A stretch of DNA of 64,000 nucleotides from Anarhynchus alexandrinus (lineage: Eukaryota > Chordata > Aves > Charadriiformes > Charadriidae), in contig VUYV01000036.1 of the NCBI GenBank assembly GCA_008711295.1, forward strand, positions 1,334,646 to 1,398,645. The letters run 5' to 3'. The notes below the pieces were generated by a model. The model ran no database searches and was not told the origin of the DNA. It was given only the letters and a program-made list of their open reading frames with translations. The translations under genes and the position numbers were made by a program. How positions within the stretch are numbered: the first letter of the stretch is position 1; each line of letters begins with the position of its first letter. This document shows positions 23,457-37,050 of the stretch, piece after piece.

Positions 23457-26400
23457 AACATGCTAACATGGCATTTCCAAAAAACTCAATAACACTCCTA
23501 TATCTTAAGGACTTTTACCCGAGGGTGGAACTGGAGCAAACACGAGTCAGTGCCTGAGCAATCTGGCATTGTCCATGTGCATCTCATTGCTTTCACTTGC
23601 AGTTCTCAGTTAACTAAGATTTTCCTTGAAGGGGAGATGTTAGGCGTATTTCATATCAACCCTTCTATACCTTAAAGGCCTTTTATTTAACCAGGACTCT
23701 GCTGCAGCGTGAAAGGTGGTCAATGCTGATTCTTAAAGAAGCCCCCAGGACCCCATAGGAAAGAGGGGGTTAATTGTATCTAAACCAGTCACATAGGCTC
23801 TGTCCCATGGAAAAACCCATAAGGAACAGTTTTAAGTGCATAAACAGTCTGTTATTTAAAGGCAGTTGCTTTCCACACTCCTATTTCTGTCTCAGTGATT
23901 GATTGTAGATGTTTTCAGCAAATGTGTTACATCAAGAACTCTCTAACATTAGTGGCTTGAACTGGGGTTATTTTTCTTCCCCCGCAGTCTCCTAGTATTT
24001 TCTAATGGGCTGTGTTGCATGTTGCTTTTTAAAATCAATTCTGTGGCAACCACGTTATGCTAACAGAGTGTGTGTGTGTGTGTGTGTGTATTTGCATGCT
24101 GGGAGAGTGGGGCTCCGTAGGGAAACCTGGCAGTCCAAGGAGAGCTGATGGGACCTGGTTAATCATTTACATGTTTAAGATTTTGTATGTAAGTTTTACA
24201 GCACAGAAGCACTGAAGTAGTTCCTGCAGACTTTCCAGTGCCATGGGCATTTAGTAGCCTCCTGAAGAAATTAATTATGATTTTGGTTTGACTGGAATTA
24301 AGACTCTTGAGATGTCATTAATGTTCAGCTAATGTATCATGTGAGACAAAACTGAATTTCCATTTAGAAAATTTCATATTACAACTTTCTTTTCAGTATT
24401 GTTCTTTTTTTGTAACAGAAGCTTTCAAAAGCTTAAAGAAAGGGACAATTCCTTTTATTTGAATTTCATCCTGGCAGGTAGATTTATAAGTACAGAGATA
24501 TGAGGCTAGGAAGTCTGCATGTATTTACGTTGGTCTTGCACTTGGTGGCATGAAAGGATCTGCTTCTTTCCAGGTGCTTTGTCATGGCACAGACCCACAG
24601 TAGGAGCTGACTTGTAAACAGAAAATGATGATGCTAGAGAGGCTGAAGAGGTGACTGCCCGTTGTTGTCTGCTCTACCTTTTCCTCAGCAATTGCCACTG
24701 TGCTGTCATATCATTCATGAATGAGTTCCTCTATGCAGTCTCCAGCCTCCTGGGTTAGCTGATGTTGGGTTTTCTTCTTATGCTGTATTTGTTCAGCACC
24801 TGAATGATGCTGAAGCCATCTTTGCTGTGCCATCTGCCCCAGTTTGGGTGTCTGTTGCGTGGAAGTGAGCCATGTGGCTGCCAGGTAGATGTGTGAGGAT
24901 GCCCCAGATCTCCTCCTCTGTCTGCTGGGAAGGTTTTGAGGTCCCCAGCTGGAGCAAGCTGCTTCATGCTCAGGGATCAGACCTCCTCTTGCTTTGCGGG
25001 TTAAAAGCTGTCCAGGATGCGGAAAGCTCACCCCTGTGAAACACCCAAGCCTTTCCATGTGAAAAAGGCTCAGACCTAGGGGAGCATGAAGGTTTTTAGT
25101 ACCAGTGGCCGAAAACATTTTGCAAGAACCCTCTGTGTAGGGTAGTGTGCTAGCACTATCTCCTGTTGGTCACTTTGAGCCTGTAACTAGCTAGCAAGAA
25201 CCATTGCGGTGCAGTGCTTTGTCTGTATATTCAGTATGTTTTCTCTGTAAATATGCTTTGTTTACAGAACAGCATCAAGTCCTGATATAAATCAGAGTGG
25301 ATAAGGAAGTCCCTGTATCTGCAAGCTGCATCCCATGATGGAAATAAGTGCTACTATGCATGGAAGAGTGATAGCTCTCAATCCTTGTCTTACTGCTTTG
25401 TCACCTTGCCCCTTTTATGTCCGAGGAGCCATTTTCCAATGCTTTAGTCACTAGCACTGCTGAGAGCTCTAAAAAATTATTAAAATTTTAAATAGGTAGA
25501 AGCCCCCCCAGATTGGTCATGAAAAGAGCATGGTTGCATTTTGGTGGTATTTCTCCTTTATTTCCATATATCCTCATGAATAAAATGCCTTATGCCCTAA
25601 TAGATTCTATCCAAGCGAATAAATTGTAGTTGAAAGCATGGAATTGCAGAAGCCTGTCATTAGCATCTTGCATGAGCTGCATTTTGATGTGGCAGTCAAA
25701 CCGAATTAAACTCTACCACGCACAGACACAAGGTAATAGCTCAGTGACTGCCGGCTTCCTGGTCATCCTGGGTGGTGATGTTGTATGAAACTCAGTGCTA
25801 TAGAGCTGCTGAGAGGTGATAATCATACAGTGCCCCCGATGCCCCCCTGTTGTGTAGTACTCCCTATCCAGTAGCTTCAGTTAAACCCTGTTTTCCATTT
25901 AGGTTGTAGAAGAAAGGCAGTAGTAAAACTTGTCAGAAACTATGTATGCTAAAAAGATCATTAGGTTAGGATTTGACTTTTTTTTTTTTTTTGGAAGGGA
26001 TATGAACATGTACCTAGCAATGCAGAGAACCAACTAAATGCCTTCTTTTTAGAAAATAAAAACAACCTTGAAATTTTGTGTGTCTCAGCAGGAATTCCTG
26101 AAGTTTCCCTATTCTTTTTTAACCCAACCCTTTCTGAGATCCCTAGATGTAGACATGAGAGCTTAATATACACCCTTGTTTCTGAGATACTTGCTCTCTC
26201 TGTCCACATATTTGTTCCTGAATTTCTGAGGGCCAGAATATATTAGAAAATCTTCAGGTCCAGCACTGCTGGTGAATAACTGTGATGCTCAGAGCAGCTC
26301 CAGACGCCCGACAGCCCTGAAACGCAGGAACCCGATTCAGTCCCTCAGCTGCCAAGTGATACCTGCTCTCCTCTGCACCTGCTAAGAAGTGTGAGATTGT

Positions 26401-27059
26401 TTTGTTCTCTTTCATGTTATCTGATAAAATGTCTGTGTAGTTCCAGCTTCCCACTTATTTCTGGAAAGCTGCGCTGCGTTTGAAAATTGCTGGCTCTTTT
26501 ATAAGGAACAACGGTTTTCACATTATGCAGTGGTTTGTTTTTTAGCCAAAGCCTTCGCTCCTGGAAACAAGTCATTACAGGAGATGATTCCCTTATTTTA
26601 GAATGAAAAACACCCCACAAACTGTTATTAGTTTTAGTGGTTGCAGTGAAAAACTCAAAGTCATGACTCAGATTTACTCCAAAGGCAGTTTAGAATGTAA
26701 GTAAAAATGATGTAGCATTTATTTTTTTTAAAGCCCAACTTCTAACACAACTTTTAAAAAAAGGTTCTTTGTCTGCATTACGGTCTTTGAACATTTGTAA
26801 TTGGTGAAGATGATGTTGATAGGACAGTGCTACGTAAAGCCCCACACTCCCTGTAGATTGTCGTCTTCATTTTAAGCCCGTCTATCCCTCCTAGGGAAGC
26901 ACGCTCCGTCTGGTGGAACCCTGTGGTTTCATTTCACATTGCTGAAGCTCCAGATTCAAGAAAAAGAAATGCACAGGCTGAAAAGATTCCTGAGGCAACA
27001 AATGGGGATATCGGCTCTTACAGAAAAGATTGAGGAAACTTGGATAGAAATGACATGGA
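23457..27059. other. Non-coding sequence
   Basis: No gene is recognised. It contains a (GT)11 microsatellite at 24068-24089 and a 15-T run at about 25978-25992. A 135-codon minus-strand frame at 24711-25118 is rich in Gln, His and Ser, has no domain I know, and is not supported as a gene. Confidence 0.5.
24068..24089. repeat. (GT)11 microsatellite
   Basis: Eleven perfect GT units, directly followed by ATTTGCAT, an octamer-type word. Confidence 0.97.
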
Positions 27060-27200
27060 TGATCTGAAGGGATCTCCATCATGGAAGGTTTTAAGAACAA
27101 GTTTGATAAACCATTTTCAGGAAAGATGTTGGGACAGTGAAGCATTTGGGCAGGGGATGGACTAAATGATGTCTTAAAATCTTTTTCAGTTCTCTCTTCC
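27060..27200 (+). mobile_element. Old CR1 LINE 3'-end remnant, + strand
   Basis: The sequence follows the CR1 3'-end order. A GATCTCCATCATGGAAGG-like segment leads into codons resembling FKNKFDKPFSGKMLGQ and a stop near the ORF2 C-terminus. GGGGATGGACTAAATGATGTC then matches the CR1 GGTTGGACTAGATGACCTC block, followed by a degraded pyrimidine-rich tail. Divergence is high and no terminal ATTCT repeats remain, so this is an old insertion. The left edge is uncertain. Confidence 0.6.
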
Positions 27201-30200
27201 TTTATTTTCTGCTCTTGGACTTTGTGACCGTGTTATGAGTGACCCTCTGAATCTGTTTTTTTTTTCCCCTCTGAAGATAATATTAAATCACAGACAATAC
27301 TAAAATTTAAATATATTATGTCTATGTAATTACTTTTATCTACTAATCATGTTAGTCATTAGAGAAATAAAATGGATTTTGATTATGAGCTGTTTTCCAT
27401 AAAACCATCTTGATGGTCATTACCTCTGCTTCTGTTTTTTAATACCTTCCTAAATGATCCCATCTTTTTGCTAAGCATCACGTTATTCCTGTATTTCTGG
27501 TTACTGTTTGGGATAACGGTGTACAATTAGTGATTTTCCAATCTTCTGAAAGTCCTCCAGTGATCCAAATTATATCCAAATTCATATCCACAGACCAGCT
27601 TCATGGCTGGTTCTCTAACATTTGTTTGGAGGCCACAGTCCTGGTCTAAGTAAACCTCATGAAATCTGTAGAAATCCTAGGTTTAACTCTGGAAAAATGA
27701 GATGGTGTACCTGGAAGATAGGTCCGTTTGTATGCAAATGGACTGCCATGTTCAGAAGTATCTTAAACTCTGTGGTAACATAGGAATTTAAAACTTCAGT
27801 GAATTGTTGCTAATTTAACAGTTCAACAGAAAAGGCATCTTAATATTTTGTATTTCCCATGGTATCTGTTTTACAACAAGAGTTAATGACGATTCAAAAA
27901 ATAGCAAATGAAAACATTTGTTTTATTCTATAGAAGTGATGGTCTTGAAATTTAGGTGTGAGAATACCAGAGAAATAGTTTTCATTTTCCATATGCCTGA
28001 AGGGGATGGCAGTAGTGAAATAACAGACATCAGTTATAACAGTTGTTTTGATTAAAATGGTATTTACCCTGCTGCTTTTTCATCCACCATCAATCTTAAC
28101 AGCATTAAAAACAATATCCAGTGGCAAGTATTCATTACTAAAGTGATTTTCCAAGTATGTTTAGTGAGATGAGCAATTGTATATGTACCATGTCTTCTTT
28201 GACAGTAAAAATGGTATGAGAATACACATAAGTGTTAATTACTTCCCTTTTACTAGTGAACTGGTATTAAAGGGAAAAAGAAGTATTTTTTTTCTGCCCT
28301 CTCTGAAGGCTACAAGTCCATTTCTCAAGAGGAATCATCACAATATTGTAACAAAGAAGCTGTTCAGCCAAAAAAAAAAAGTTTCAAGATAGACCTATTT
28401 ACAATTTGCAAATCTTAAGTCAGTTTTCCTCATCTCAGGGGCTGAAGTCAGATATCTTTTTACAGCCACATTGATGCATTTTTATAAGTGCATGCATTTT
28501 ATGCACTCTGAAAACCCACGTACATCCAGTGAATGTGAACTTTGCTTGCTCAGCTCTTGTGAAAACCAAGGAGAAATTGACCTTCTGTCCTGTGGGGTTT
28601 GTGTAGTGAAACCAGTAGTGCAAGTGTTTGTATGAATTGGGATTAGAAAAGAAACTGTGCAAAAATTCCAGGATATTAATAAAAGGTAACATTATTTGAA
28701 AAGGTTTTCATGTTTATAATCTCATTTTCTTTAGATAGTGAAAAGACCTAAACAGGGAAAGATCTAAAAGTGATGAGTTAGAAGAGCAGACACCTGTTTG
28801 CAGCTGGTGTGTAAAGAAGAATGGTGGCATATATTGGATTTAGACATCACAAAGACAGCATCCCCTTCTGCTCCCAGCAGGAATTTTGTGATTGATCTCT
28901 GTGCTAATAGGATCAAACAGAAAGACAAAAGGCGTGTAGAAGTGGATGAAAGCAAAGAGGTAAAAGGACCAGACTGGCAAAATGCTGACTGCACTGATGC
29001 AAAGGAATGGCAGGCCTTAGAATTAGACCTTGCATTGAAAAATGCAACACCCCTGTTCAAAACGTATAAATTACTTACAAAAGGATTGATATGCATAAGT
29101 CTTCTACCTGCTTGATGAATGTATTAATAACTGGATTATATAGATATGTATATGGCTGCAGTTGTTTGGTATTCTGCATAAAATAATTGTTTATCAGTAG
29201 CCTTTCTAGCAAATAAAACAGAAAATTTGAATTATTTTGCAATAACACAGACTAGGCCATACCTAATCCAGCCAAATCTGTCCTAGGCTTAATGTGAAAC
29301 AAGAAGTTCCACTCATGAGATGTTTTTTAAATTATTCTTTGGTCGCACACAACCACATCATTAACATTATTCAGGATTATGAGAGCAATAGTACCAACAA
29401 TAAAAGATAATGCAATAGGATTTTTATTTAAATTTAGATTTGATTAATGGCCTTGTTGTAAAATTTTACCAGAGAGGAATAGAAATCAGGTGGAAGCAAC
29501 TGGAAATAAAAAAAATAATCTTTCTTCAGTCCACATCTTGAGAGAAGACTGCAGGAGGATTCAGTGAAAGGCTTTTGAATAAGAATCGACTTTGTTTGGG
29601 TGTGATGCTTCCCAGTGTGGAAGGGAACCTGTAGGCAGACTTTTTTCTGCCTTGGGTCTTAGAGGAAAACCCCTGGGACAGGGATCTGAAAGATGTGGCA
29701 GTCCTTGCCAGGGAAGAATAAGGGAATAGTTGATCTATGGAGCCTGTCTCCCTCTGCATGTCCATCTTGTGTAACTCCAGCCCCCTAGATGTCGGCTGCC
29801 AGCTTCAGTAGTTTCCAGGCTCTTTCTCTAGCTGATGTAGAGACAGGCAGTGATTCATTCCATTTACTTTAGAAACTTACTTTGGGATGGGCATTAGACT
29901 CTAAGGAACCCAACTGTCCCCATGGAAGAAAAAGCTTCCCAGCTTAGACTAAATGTCAGCCTTAAGCTTTCAGCCTGCTAAAGTTAGCGTTTCTCAATAT
30001 AATTTAATGTTATTCACTCTAGTGTTAATTTATGCCTCGCTGTCACATTTCTTTCTTGCAGCACAGCTCCAAGTATCGTGTCACTGCCTGGCTCCCTCAT
30101 CCAAGCCTCTAAATGTGGAAAAGGAAGAAGCCTTCACCACCCTAGGGCACAGAGCCACATTTCACTGGGGGCTGTTTCCATGGGATTTGTTGTCTCATAC

Positions 30201-31636
30201 TTACCACTTTCTCTAAATGAATATCTACCTAATGTTTATTTCGGAATTCTGGTCACTCCCACCTATTTTGTCTCCATACAAGAAAAAAAAAAATTGCTTT
30301 GAAATCTAGGGGGAGAGGGTATATACGCATCACGATTTAATGAGTGATCTACTTTGGGAACCAGAGCCAGAGTGGCAGCCCTAGTGCAGAATGGTGAGGA
30401 CACTTGCAAGGTTGGATGCCTTAGTCTTGAGTAAAGAACAGGCTAATGCAGCCCCAGGTACCTCTTTGGTTTCTTTGGAACTGGTTTGGGTTTCTCTGTG
30501 CGGCACTGCACTGTGTCATGTAGACATACTGGTAGAGTTAACATGTGCCCAATTAGCACATGGGCCCAGTGAAGAAAGGTTGGATAATTTTATGTAGAGA
30601 AGTTTCTTAGAGGAGCTGAGGAGCTTGTGAGAGAGAAACAGTTAGCTGGCAGAAAAATTGTGTCTAAAAAGGCACAGCATGTGTTTGGAAAGGGATGTTC
30701 AAACTGTGTTACTTTATCAGGCACCGTGAAATGATTATTTTTGAAAATATTTTGGCAAAATCTCCTGACATGTAACAGATGATTTGCAATTCCTATTGCG
30801 TGCACTACAGTAATAGTTCTGAAGAAATATTCTGGCTTAATTAATGAAGTTCAATTTCTTTGGAATTCCACTTTTTCCTGAGTGGCAAGAGAGATGCTGG
30901 GTCCAAATTACTAAGCCAAAAAGTACTTTCCTTCCCCATATTAGGGAAAGGAGTACTGTCTGTCAGTTGGCCACAGACCCAAGGGAAGCATGTGTGAAGA
31001 CTGACTGAAACTGCTGGAGATGTTTACAACTACCAAACTTAGGAGTCATGCCTCGGTGTGAGATTTAGGACAATAGTCTCCCAAAACTTCAGCTGTGGTT
31101 GGTGGAAAAATAAGCATCCTCTGAAGGTAATTCAGAGCTGGAGCCTAATTTAGGTTCTCTGAATCACCATCCAGAAGTATCTGTAGAAGAAACTTAGCCC
31201 AAGCCTTACCTTGGCTAGCCTCTAACCTCAGTAGGAAGCAGCAGGTTAGGAACTGTGCCTATTTCCCTTCTCTCCTTTATGTCAACGTGCTTTCTCCATA
31301 GGTAGACTGTCTTCTAGATCTGCTGTTAATGCAGTGATCCTTGGCCTTGTCATTCATAATTCAGGTACTAAATTAATTTTCTAAGCCTAAATCCAGGTGT
31401 GCTGCTGAGAAAAACCTGTTGAAAAGGCTGGTTTGAAAAACTTAGGAAGCAGAGGGGGAGTAAGTTACTGGAACTAATTTCATGTACATTCCAAGAGTTG
31501 CTGAATAAGAAATGATGTCAAAGCAGTAAGCTCAGTGTGCAGAGTCTCTCCTGCATCTTTTTCTTATATAATGACAGGGATGTGGAAGTCAGGATCAATC
31601 CTGTATGCTTCTGAGCCTGCTGCTTGTGCTGTTGCA

Positions 31637-31665
31637 AGCAGTACAAGTACTCCATTTGTACTGCT
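31637..31665. repeat. Perfect 9-bp inverted repeat (hairpin potential)
   Basis: The arms AGCAGTACA and TGTACTGCT are exact complements separated by 11 nt. A further GTGCT (31626-31630) and AGCAC (31667-31671) can pair outside them across an uneven internal loop. Confidence 0.8.
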
Positions 31666-34600
31666 AAGCACAGGAATCATTATGCAGCTGAGTACAAAAG
31701 TGCAAGATAACTGATTAACCAAATTCTTTTGTAGTTAGACATCCAAAGGACAGAGGAGTCCCCTAGTCTTTAAAAGGATATTTACTTTTTACTTACTTTA
31801 AGGGAGTCTTACAGAACTTACATTTCTTTTCCATTCTGCAGTGCAGAACTCCTCCCTGATGTGTCTATGTACTCGAGTCCTTTTAAAACCTAAAATACAT
31901 GTCTGTTTGCTTTCATCTCCTTCCTCCACTTCTTCCCTCTCCATATCTCTTCAAAATCCAGTAGACAGAAGTTTGGAACTTGTATATTGCTCCCTGCATA
32001 GCCACATATTATGGATGTCAAAACTGTACGCACTCCATATTTTGTTTTAAAAGTATTACCAGCATGTTCTGAACAACATTTCGGTATGATTATACTGTAA
32101 CAGTGTTTGTAAGTTTGGGTTAAAAGAGACTCCCTGAAGTTTCTGTGGCACTGTCAGAACTGAAATACAAATGAACGTTTAAATTATATTGAAGATGGAA
32201 GGTTATGGACTGTTGGGCATGATCTTGTTAGGGGAGTCTAATTGATGGTAGGCTAGATGAGAGATGAAGTCTTCCTTTGAGAAGCCTAAATCTTCCTCAA
32301 AGTTGTATTTTCTTCTAAATAGCACCTCCCAAATGCTGCCCAGGTGCTGGCCTTCAATAGGTCTGGATTAATTTTGGTTCAACTTGCTTGTTGTTTCTGT
32401 TTGTACAGGTCTTACGGAGAAGGATGAGAAGAATCTTGAACAGACCTTTTCATTTTTCTTCTCTTTCCTCCTATGTTGCTACTAAACTATTTATGTCATG
32501 TCCGTCTTCTCCCATAAGTTATTAATTTTAAAAGAAACATTCCTACTAGACAACAGTTTGTTTACTGTGAGACCTAGCATGTACCTTTCTGAGACAACAA
32601 AGTGATCTAAGGACAGAGGGCTGAAATGCTCAGAAGTATTCATCATCACTAGATTTTATATCCATAGTAGCCTTCTGAAAACTTCTGTTCAACTGCTTCA
32701 TAGCTTGGAGATATTGAAAAGTCTGACAGTTGATCAAGGGCAAATCTGTCTTCGTTTGATCTCTCCTCTGCTCTGCCAGCTTGTGAACGGCACAGAGTCC
32801 TACCTCTGGCCAAAGCCCTGAAAACTCTGAGAACAGTCTCAGGTGAAGTCTTGGGAAGCTGATCCCTTGGGAACATACCAGGATGGGGTCACAGTCTTAT
32901 CATGGGGTATGGATATTGCGATCCACAGCAGGGACCTGAGTTGCCCCCTGAAGGACTGGCCTGGGTGAGTGGTATGAAGTTTGCTCATCCATTAGGAGGA
33001 GGACGTGAACTACTGCAGATGTTCCCATCCCAGATGAAATACTGATTGTAGGCCTGTCCATTTCATGGTGTTAGAGAAGGCGCAGCTACCCAGAGTTCGC
33101 AAGGCATGCCAAGAGGGCAAAGAGCCCTCCACACACTTCTGATGCAAAGGGGCATGTAGGAGGAACCGAGGACTGGGGTGTTCTTCACAGTAGCTTAATA
33201 AGAGTCCAGCTAGGAGGTAATCAACCAAGCCTGCAACACATGGTAATTGATGCTGAATCAGAACACATGGAATGTATTTCACCCATCAAAGGCAATTTTC
33301 TTCTGTGAGGGAATACATACATTTCCTTTATTGCACGTTGGAAGGAAGGCTTGAAGGTAACCTGACCTAAGCTATTAATTTCTGATCAGGTTCCCCTGGC
33401 CTTTTCAGTGTCTTTGTCTATATGTATTCATTTAGTGAAGGCAGCTGGTAGAACGCATGTGTGTTTGCATGTGCACTATCGTGGGAAACAGACTGCACGG
33501 TAATGTGAGGGCCAAGGCAAGCTGTGACCGTGCTGAGCTATCTGTTGTGCAACTGAAGAATGGCTTGTTAATTGACTAAGGTTGTATTTAGCAACTTATT
33601 CACAAGAATTCAGAAACTATTTTTTTTTTCAGATGGCGTATTTGCTTCCCCTAATAGAGATTTCGGTTTGTTATCAATTTGCCTCTGATTTTTTCAGCAT
33701 TCTTCTTGATTTCTTCAGACCAGCCAAAGCTGACAGCTGTTTTAAGCAGGTGGGAAACCAACTTCATTACTTCTGTGCTGTCAGAACTGGAATCTATGTG
33801 TTTAAAAGTATATGCATACATATATTTATTTATACACATGCATATTTCATTTTACAGCATGAAATTATAAGGGAGGAACAGTTCACTTAATATATCAAAG
33901 TGCTATGCACAACTATTGCGCTATATCATAAAAGCAATATACGGTAAATCACTTATATATTTGCTTGTATATGACAAAATATTTAAAGTTGGAGTCTAAT
34001 CTACTTCAGTTTCAAACTAATTGAAAGTTATCATTTAAAACTACTGAATTTGTGTTTTGGCTCTGTAGTAAATTAGACTTTCAAGGTCCTGTGATTTTGA
34101 CTAGCACAGAGCGTGAAGTCTTTCAGAACTTGCACACAGAAAGAAAAGCAAAAATAAGCAGAAATGTTCTGTAATAATGTTTCGTTATCCTTCACAGCCT
34201 TTTTGTCTTCCCTCACACTTTAATGCTCTCTGGACTCAATGAGATGCTTCTAGACTCCAGTTTTAACTCCTGCCCCTCTTTGCAAATAAATACTTCCATA
34301 GCGTGGACCAAACTGTAACTTCCCTTCCAGCCGGCAAGGGAAGTGGTGAGCTGTGCTCCGAGCCCCTGCTGTGCTGTCACTCTGTGACTGCTTCCCAGCA
34401 CTCACCCTGCAGCAAGGAAGGAGGAGAGGGGATGCAGAAGACCCTATGGCTAAGCCCCCTTGCATGTTGGCCAGTGACCAAGTGCCAAGAAGAAATGCTC
34501 TGCACTTCCTGGGTCTTCTCTGTATTATGTCTTCTCCACCTGATGAATCAGTGGTATTTTATCACAACCATTTTGGTATTATTCAGCACAGTTGTTGCAT

Positions 34601-36327
34601 TTTCTCTACTGATGGCAGAGGGGCCACTCCCAGCACCAGACTCCATCATCTTCCAGCTTTTGGTTGAGTGCTGCTACCAAGCCCACAGCAACAGGCTGAG
34701 TGAGTCCACGTACTGGTCTTGCTGCTGGAATGCCAAATGTGATTAATTCATACTAAGCCTTTGACTCTTTTAGCAGGCTTTTTTCGAATGTCTTATTTTC
34801 AACTCTGCTTTTCAAACATGTTCATTATGTTTTGACAATGCATAATTGCCCAAAACATTCCCCCTTAACTTTACCTTCATCAAAAGCGTCTGACACACCA
34901 GGTGATACTTCCGTTACTTATATGACGATAGTCACCATCAGTTATGCTGCTTCGTATGGACTGGAGGGATCAGTGATTGGAGACAGTTCCCATCTAAGGG
35001 ATAAAGGTCAGAGGAGGGAGTGAAGGCCTTCGCTGATGGGCTTCTGATAAAATATTTTGCCTTGACTGGATTCAGGCATGGGCTGTGCACTGCTGTGCTG
35101 GCTGACTTTCAAAGCTCTTGGAAAGCGTGTCCGTGCCTCTGAGTTTCTGTGCCAATTCTCTAGCCGTTCTGCAGGTCAGAAGGGCAAGTTTCAGATGTTC
35201 AGCTCTCCGTGGGCAGAGTTGTAATTCATAGTGCGAGCCAAGTTAATAACCTGATTAATTTATTTATACCTGGCCTTCAGCTACGGAGTGCAAAACAAGA
35301 ATCCTGAAGCAAGTGTCAGTGCATTTGCTTATAAAACACAAGGCACAAACTGACATTTTTTTTTTTCACCTAAATTCAACACCAATATTGAAGGGGGAGA
35401 ATGCTCAACGCCTACGTATATTTAATAATTAGCGTAGCACTACAGAAGCAGTCTCAAGTGAAAAAACATCATTGCTTAACTAATCTCAGAAAAAAAAAAA
35501 GAGGAATAGAAATGTGTACTGTGGGTTTTAATGCCTGGTTCTCCAGTTATGGTGAAATCTGAAGGAAAAAAAATGCTTTCGAAGATTTGTATATCAAATG
35601 CTAGCTTAACTGTTTCCTTTGCTTGAGAATAATTATATTTTCCTTCAAGGCTGATCCTTTGTTGGTCCTAGGCTTCTTATTACCACTGTGACTTTCGGTG
35701 ACGTGTGTCCTTTTAGGACCTGTAAACACAAATATTCCTGCTGCCAAGAAAAACAGGGTCTTAAAATCCACATTTTCAAAGTTTTGTGCCCCCTTGAATT
35801 TGCATATACATGCATATATGCATACATACAAGCCCCTAAATCCTTTTTGACATCCTTTTATTTTTCTTCTTGAATTTTTCTTCCTGTGCAACAAACATTA
35901 TGAAGGTATAGGCTAGAAATACTTATTCAGTAGGTCTTTGGTTTAGCTCAAAGGAATCTGAACATTTTAGAGCCAAAAATACAAAAGGTGATTGCTTCTG
36001 TGAGAAATGGGCTGTGCGTAAAGCGTAGCAAGAGGCTAATTCTTTCCTCTGTCACCGACAAGCTCTCCAAACTTGGACAAGTTCGGAGTCAGAGGGACTG
36101 GGTTATTGAGACATGCTGAGCTACCACCTGTCCGCTGAGCCACGTCTCTTAGCTCATTTAATTTGTGGTCTCAAGCATATTAGCCTAAATGACCACAAAC
36201 ATGGTGAAAACACAGGACAAGAAGACAAGCTTCATTTCCAAACTCCTGCTTGCTGTTTGATTCAGGACCACAAGGGCTCAGAAACTCCTCAGAAACTGGT
36301 AAGCAGGATAGATTCCTGTAAAGTGGC

Positions 36328-36376
36328 AACAGATACTGCTAAAAGACACTGAAACAGATACTGCTAAAAGACACTG
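36328..36376. repeat. Two-copy 25-bp perfect tandem duplication
   Basis: The unit AACAGATACTGCTAAAAGAC plus ACTGA occurs at 36328-36352 and again, identical over 24 bases, at 36353-36376. The lack of divergence points to a recent slippage or end-joining event. Confidence 0.95.
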
Positions 36377-36509
36377 TGCCCTATGTGCTTCCAGATCATG
36401 AAACACACAAAACCCTGCAGAGTGAGTAATTAAGACTTACAGAGCTGTTTTCAAGCTTTCCGTTTTAGGTCTGTAGACAGGGTAAGTATCCTTCCCATCT
36501 TACCCTAAA

Positions 36510-37050
36510 GCACTGCATGTCATCGGGTATTGATTGCAGAAAGAAAAACATAATTTTGCAGCTGTACAGAACCTTAGAGCACTCACAACTTGAGTATTGT
36601 GGGCAGTTTTCACGTTTGCATCTCAAAAAGGACAGGTTGAACTTTAAAAAAAGTGCAGAGAAGGTAACTAAAATGATTAACAGAATGAAGGAGCTGCAGA
36701 CTAGCTGGGACTTCAGTTTGAGGAGGCTGTGGGGCATATGGCTGAGGTTTACAAAATCATGGAGATCGTGGTTAAGGTGAATGCAGAAATGTTATTCTTC
36801 TGCAATACAAGAACTTGGGGAAGTCATTGAAACTGGTGAGAAACTAGTTTAAAGCACACAAGATAAATTATGTCTTGACGTAGTGGGTGGTGACCTGGAA
36901 CCTGCCATGGAAGTTAATGGAGGCAGAAGGTATCAGCAGCTTCAAAAAGGGACTACACAAAAAGGAATATGGCTACACATCCATGAACAGACACTAAAGG
37001 GAATGGGCAGAATTATCCTGTAACTGATGTTGGTGGAGAAGGAATATAAA
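36510..37050 (+). mobile_element. Old CR1/L3-type LINE remnant, + strand
   Basis: Frame 36517-36780 reads as a decayed CR1-superfamily RT C-terminus: CRKKNIILQLYRTLEHSQLEY, a CGQFSRLHLKKDRLNF block (FWSPH.KKD..LE in active elements) and EKVTKMINRMKELQ. After a frame change, an IMEIVVKVNAEMLFF-like stretch follows, and at about 36900-36960 a MEAEGISSFKKGLHKK-like block equivalent to the LP..V.A.....FK..LD end of ORF2. Stops and frameshifts are frequent. The match is closer to the old L3-like group than to the avian copies at 23, 48 and 54 kb. Confidence 0.7.

Larger units (their letters stand above)
27201..36509. other. Non-coding sequence
   Basis: No gene is recognised over 9 kb. Notable items are a perfect-stem hairpin at 31637-31665, a T run at about 35358-35370, TATA/GCAT alternating sequence near 33805-33850 and 35798-35830, and an exact 25-bp tandem duplication at 36328-36376. 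The frame at 28777-29115 (+) is lysine- and acid-rich but contains no methionine codon. The frames at 34303-34746 (+) and 32649-33282 (-) show no identifiable domain. Confidence 0.5.

Noticed and set aside
24711..25118. 135-codon minus-strand frame, Gln/His-rich
   Set aside because: No match to any transposase or host family I know; no supporting promoter or splice pattern.
28777..29115. 112-codon + frame rich in Lys, Asp and Glu with a possible acceptor (CAG at 28801-28803) and donor (GTAAAA at 28960)
   Set aside because: It contains no methionine codon, the pyrimidine tract is weak and I recognise no family. It could be rechecked with RNA-seq junctions.
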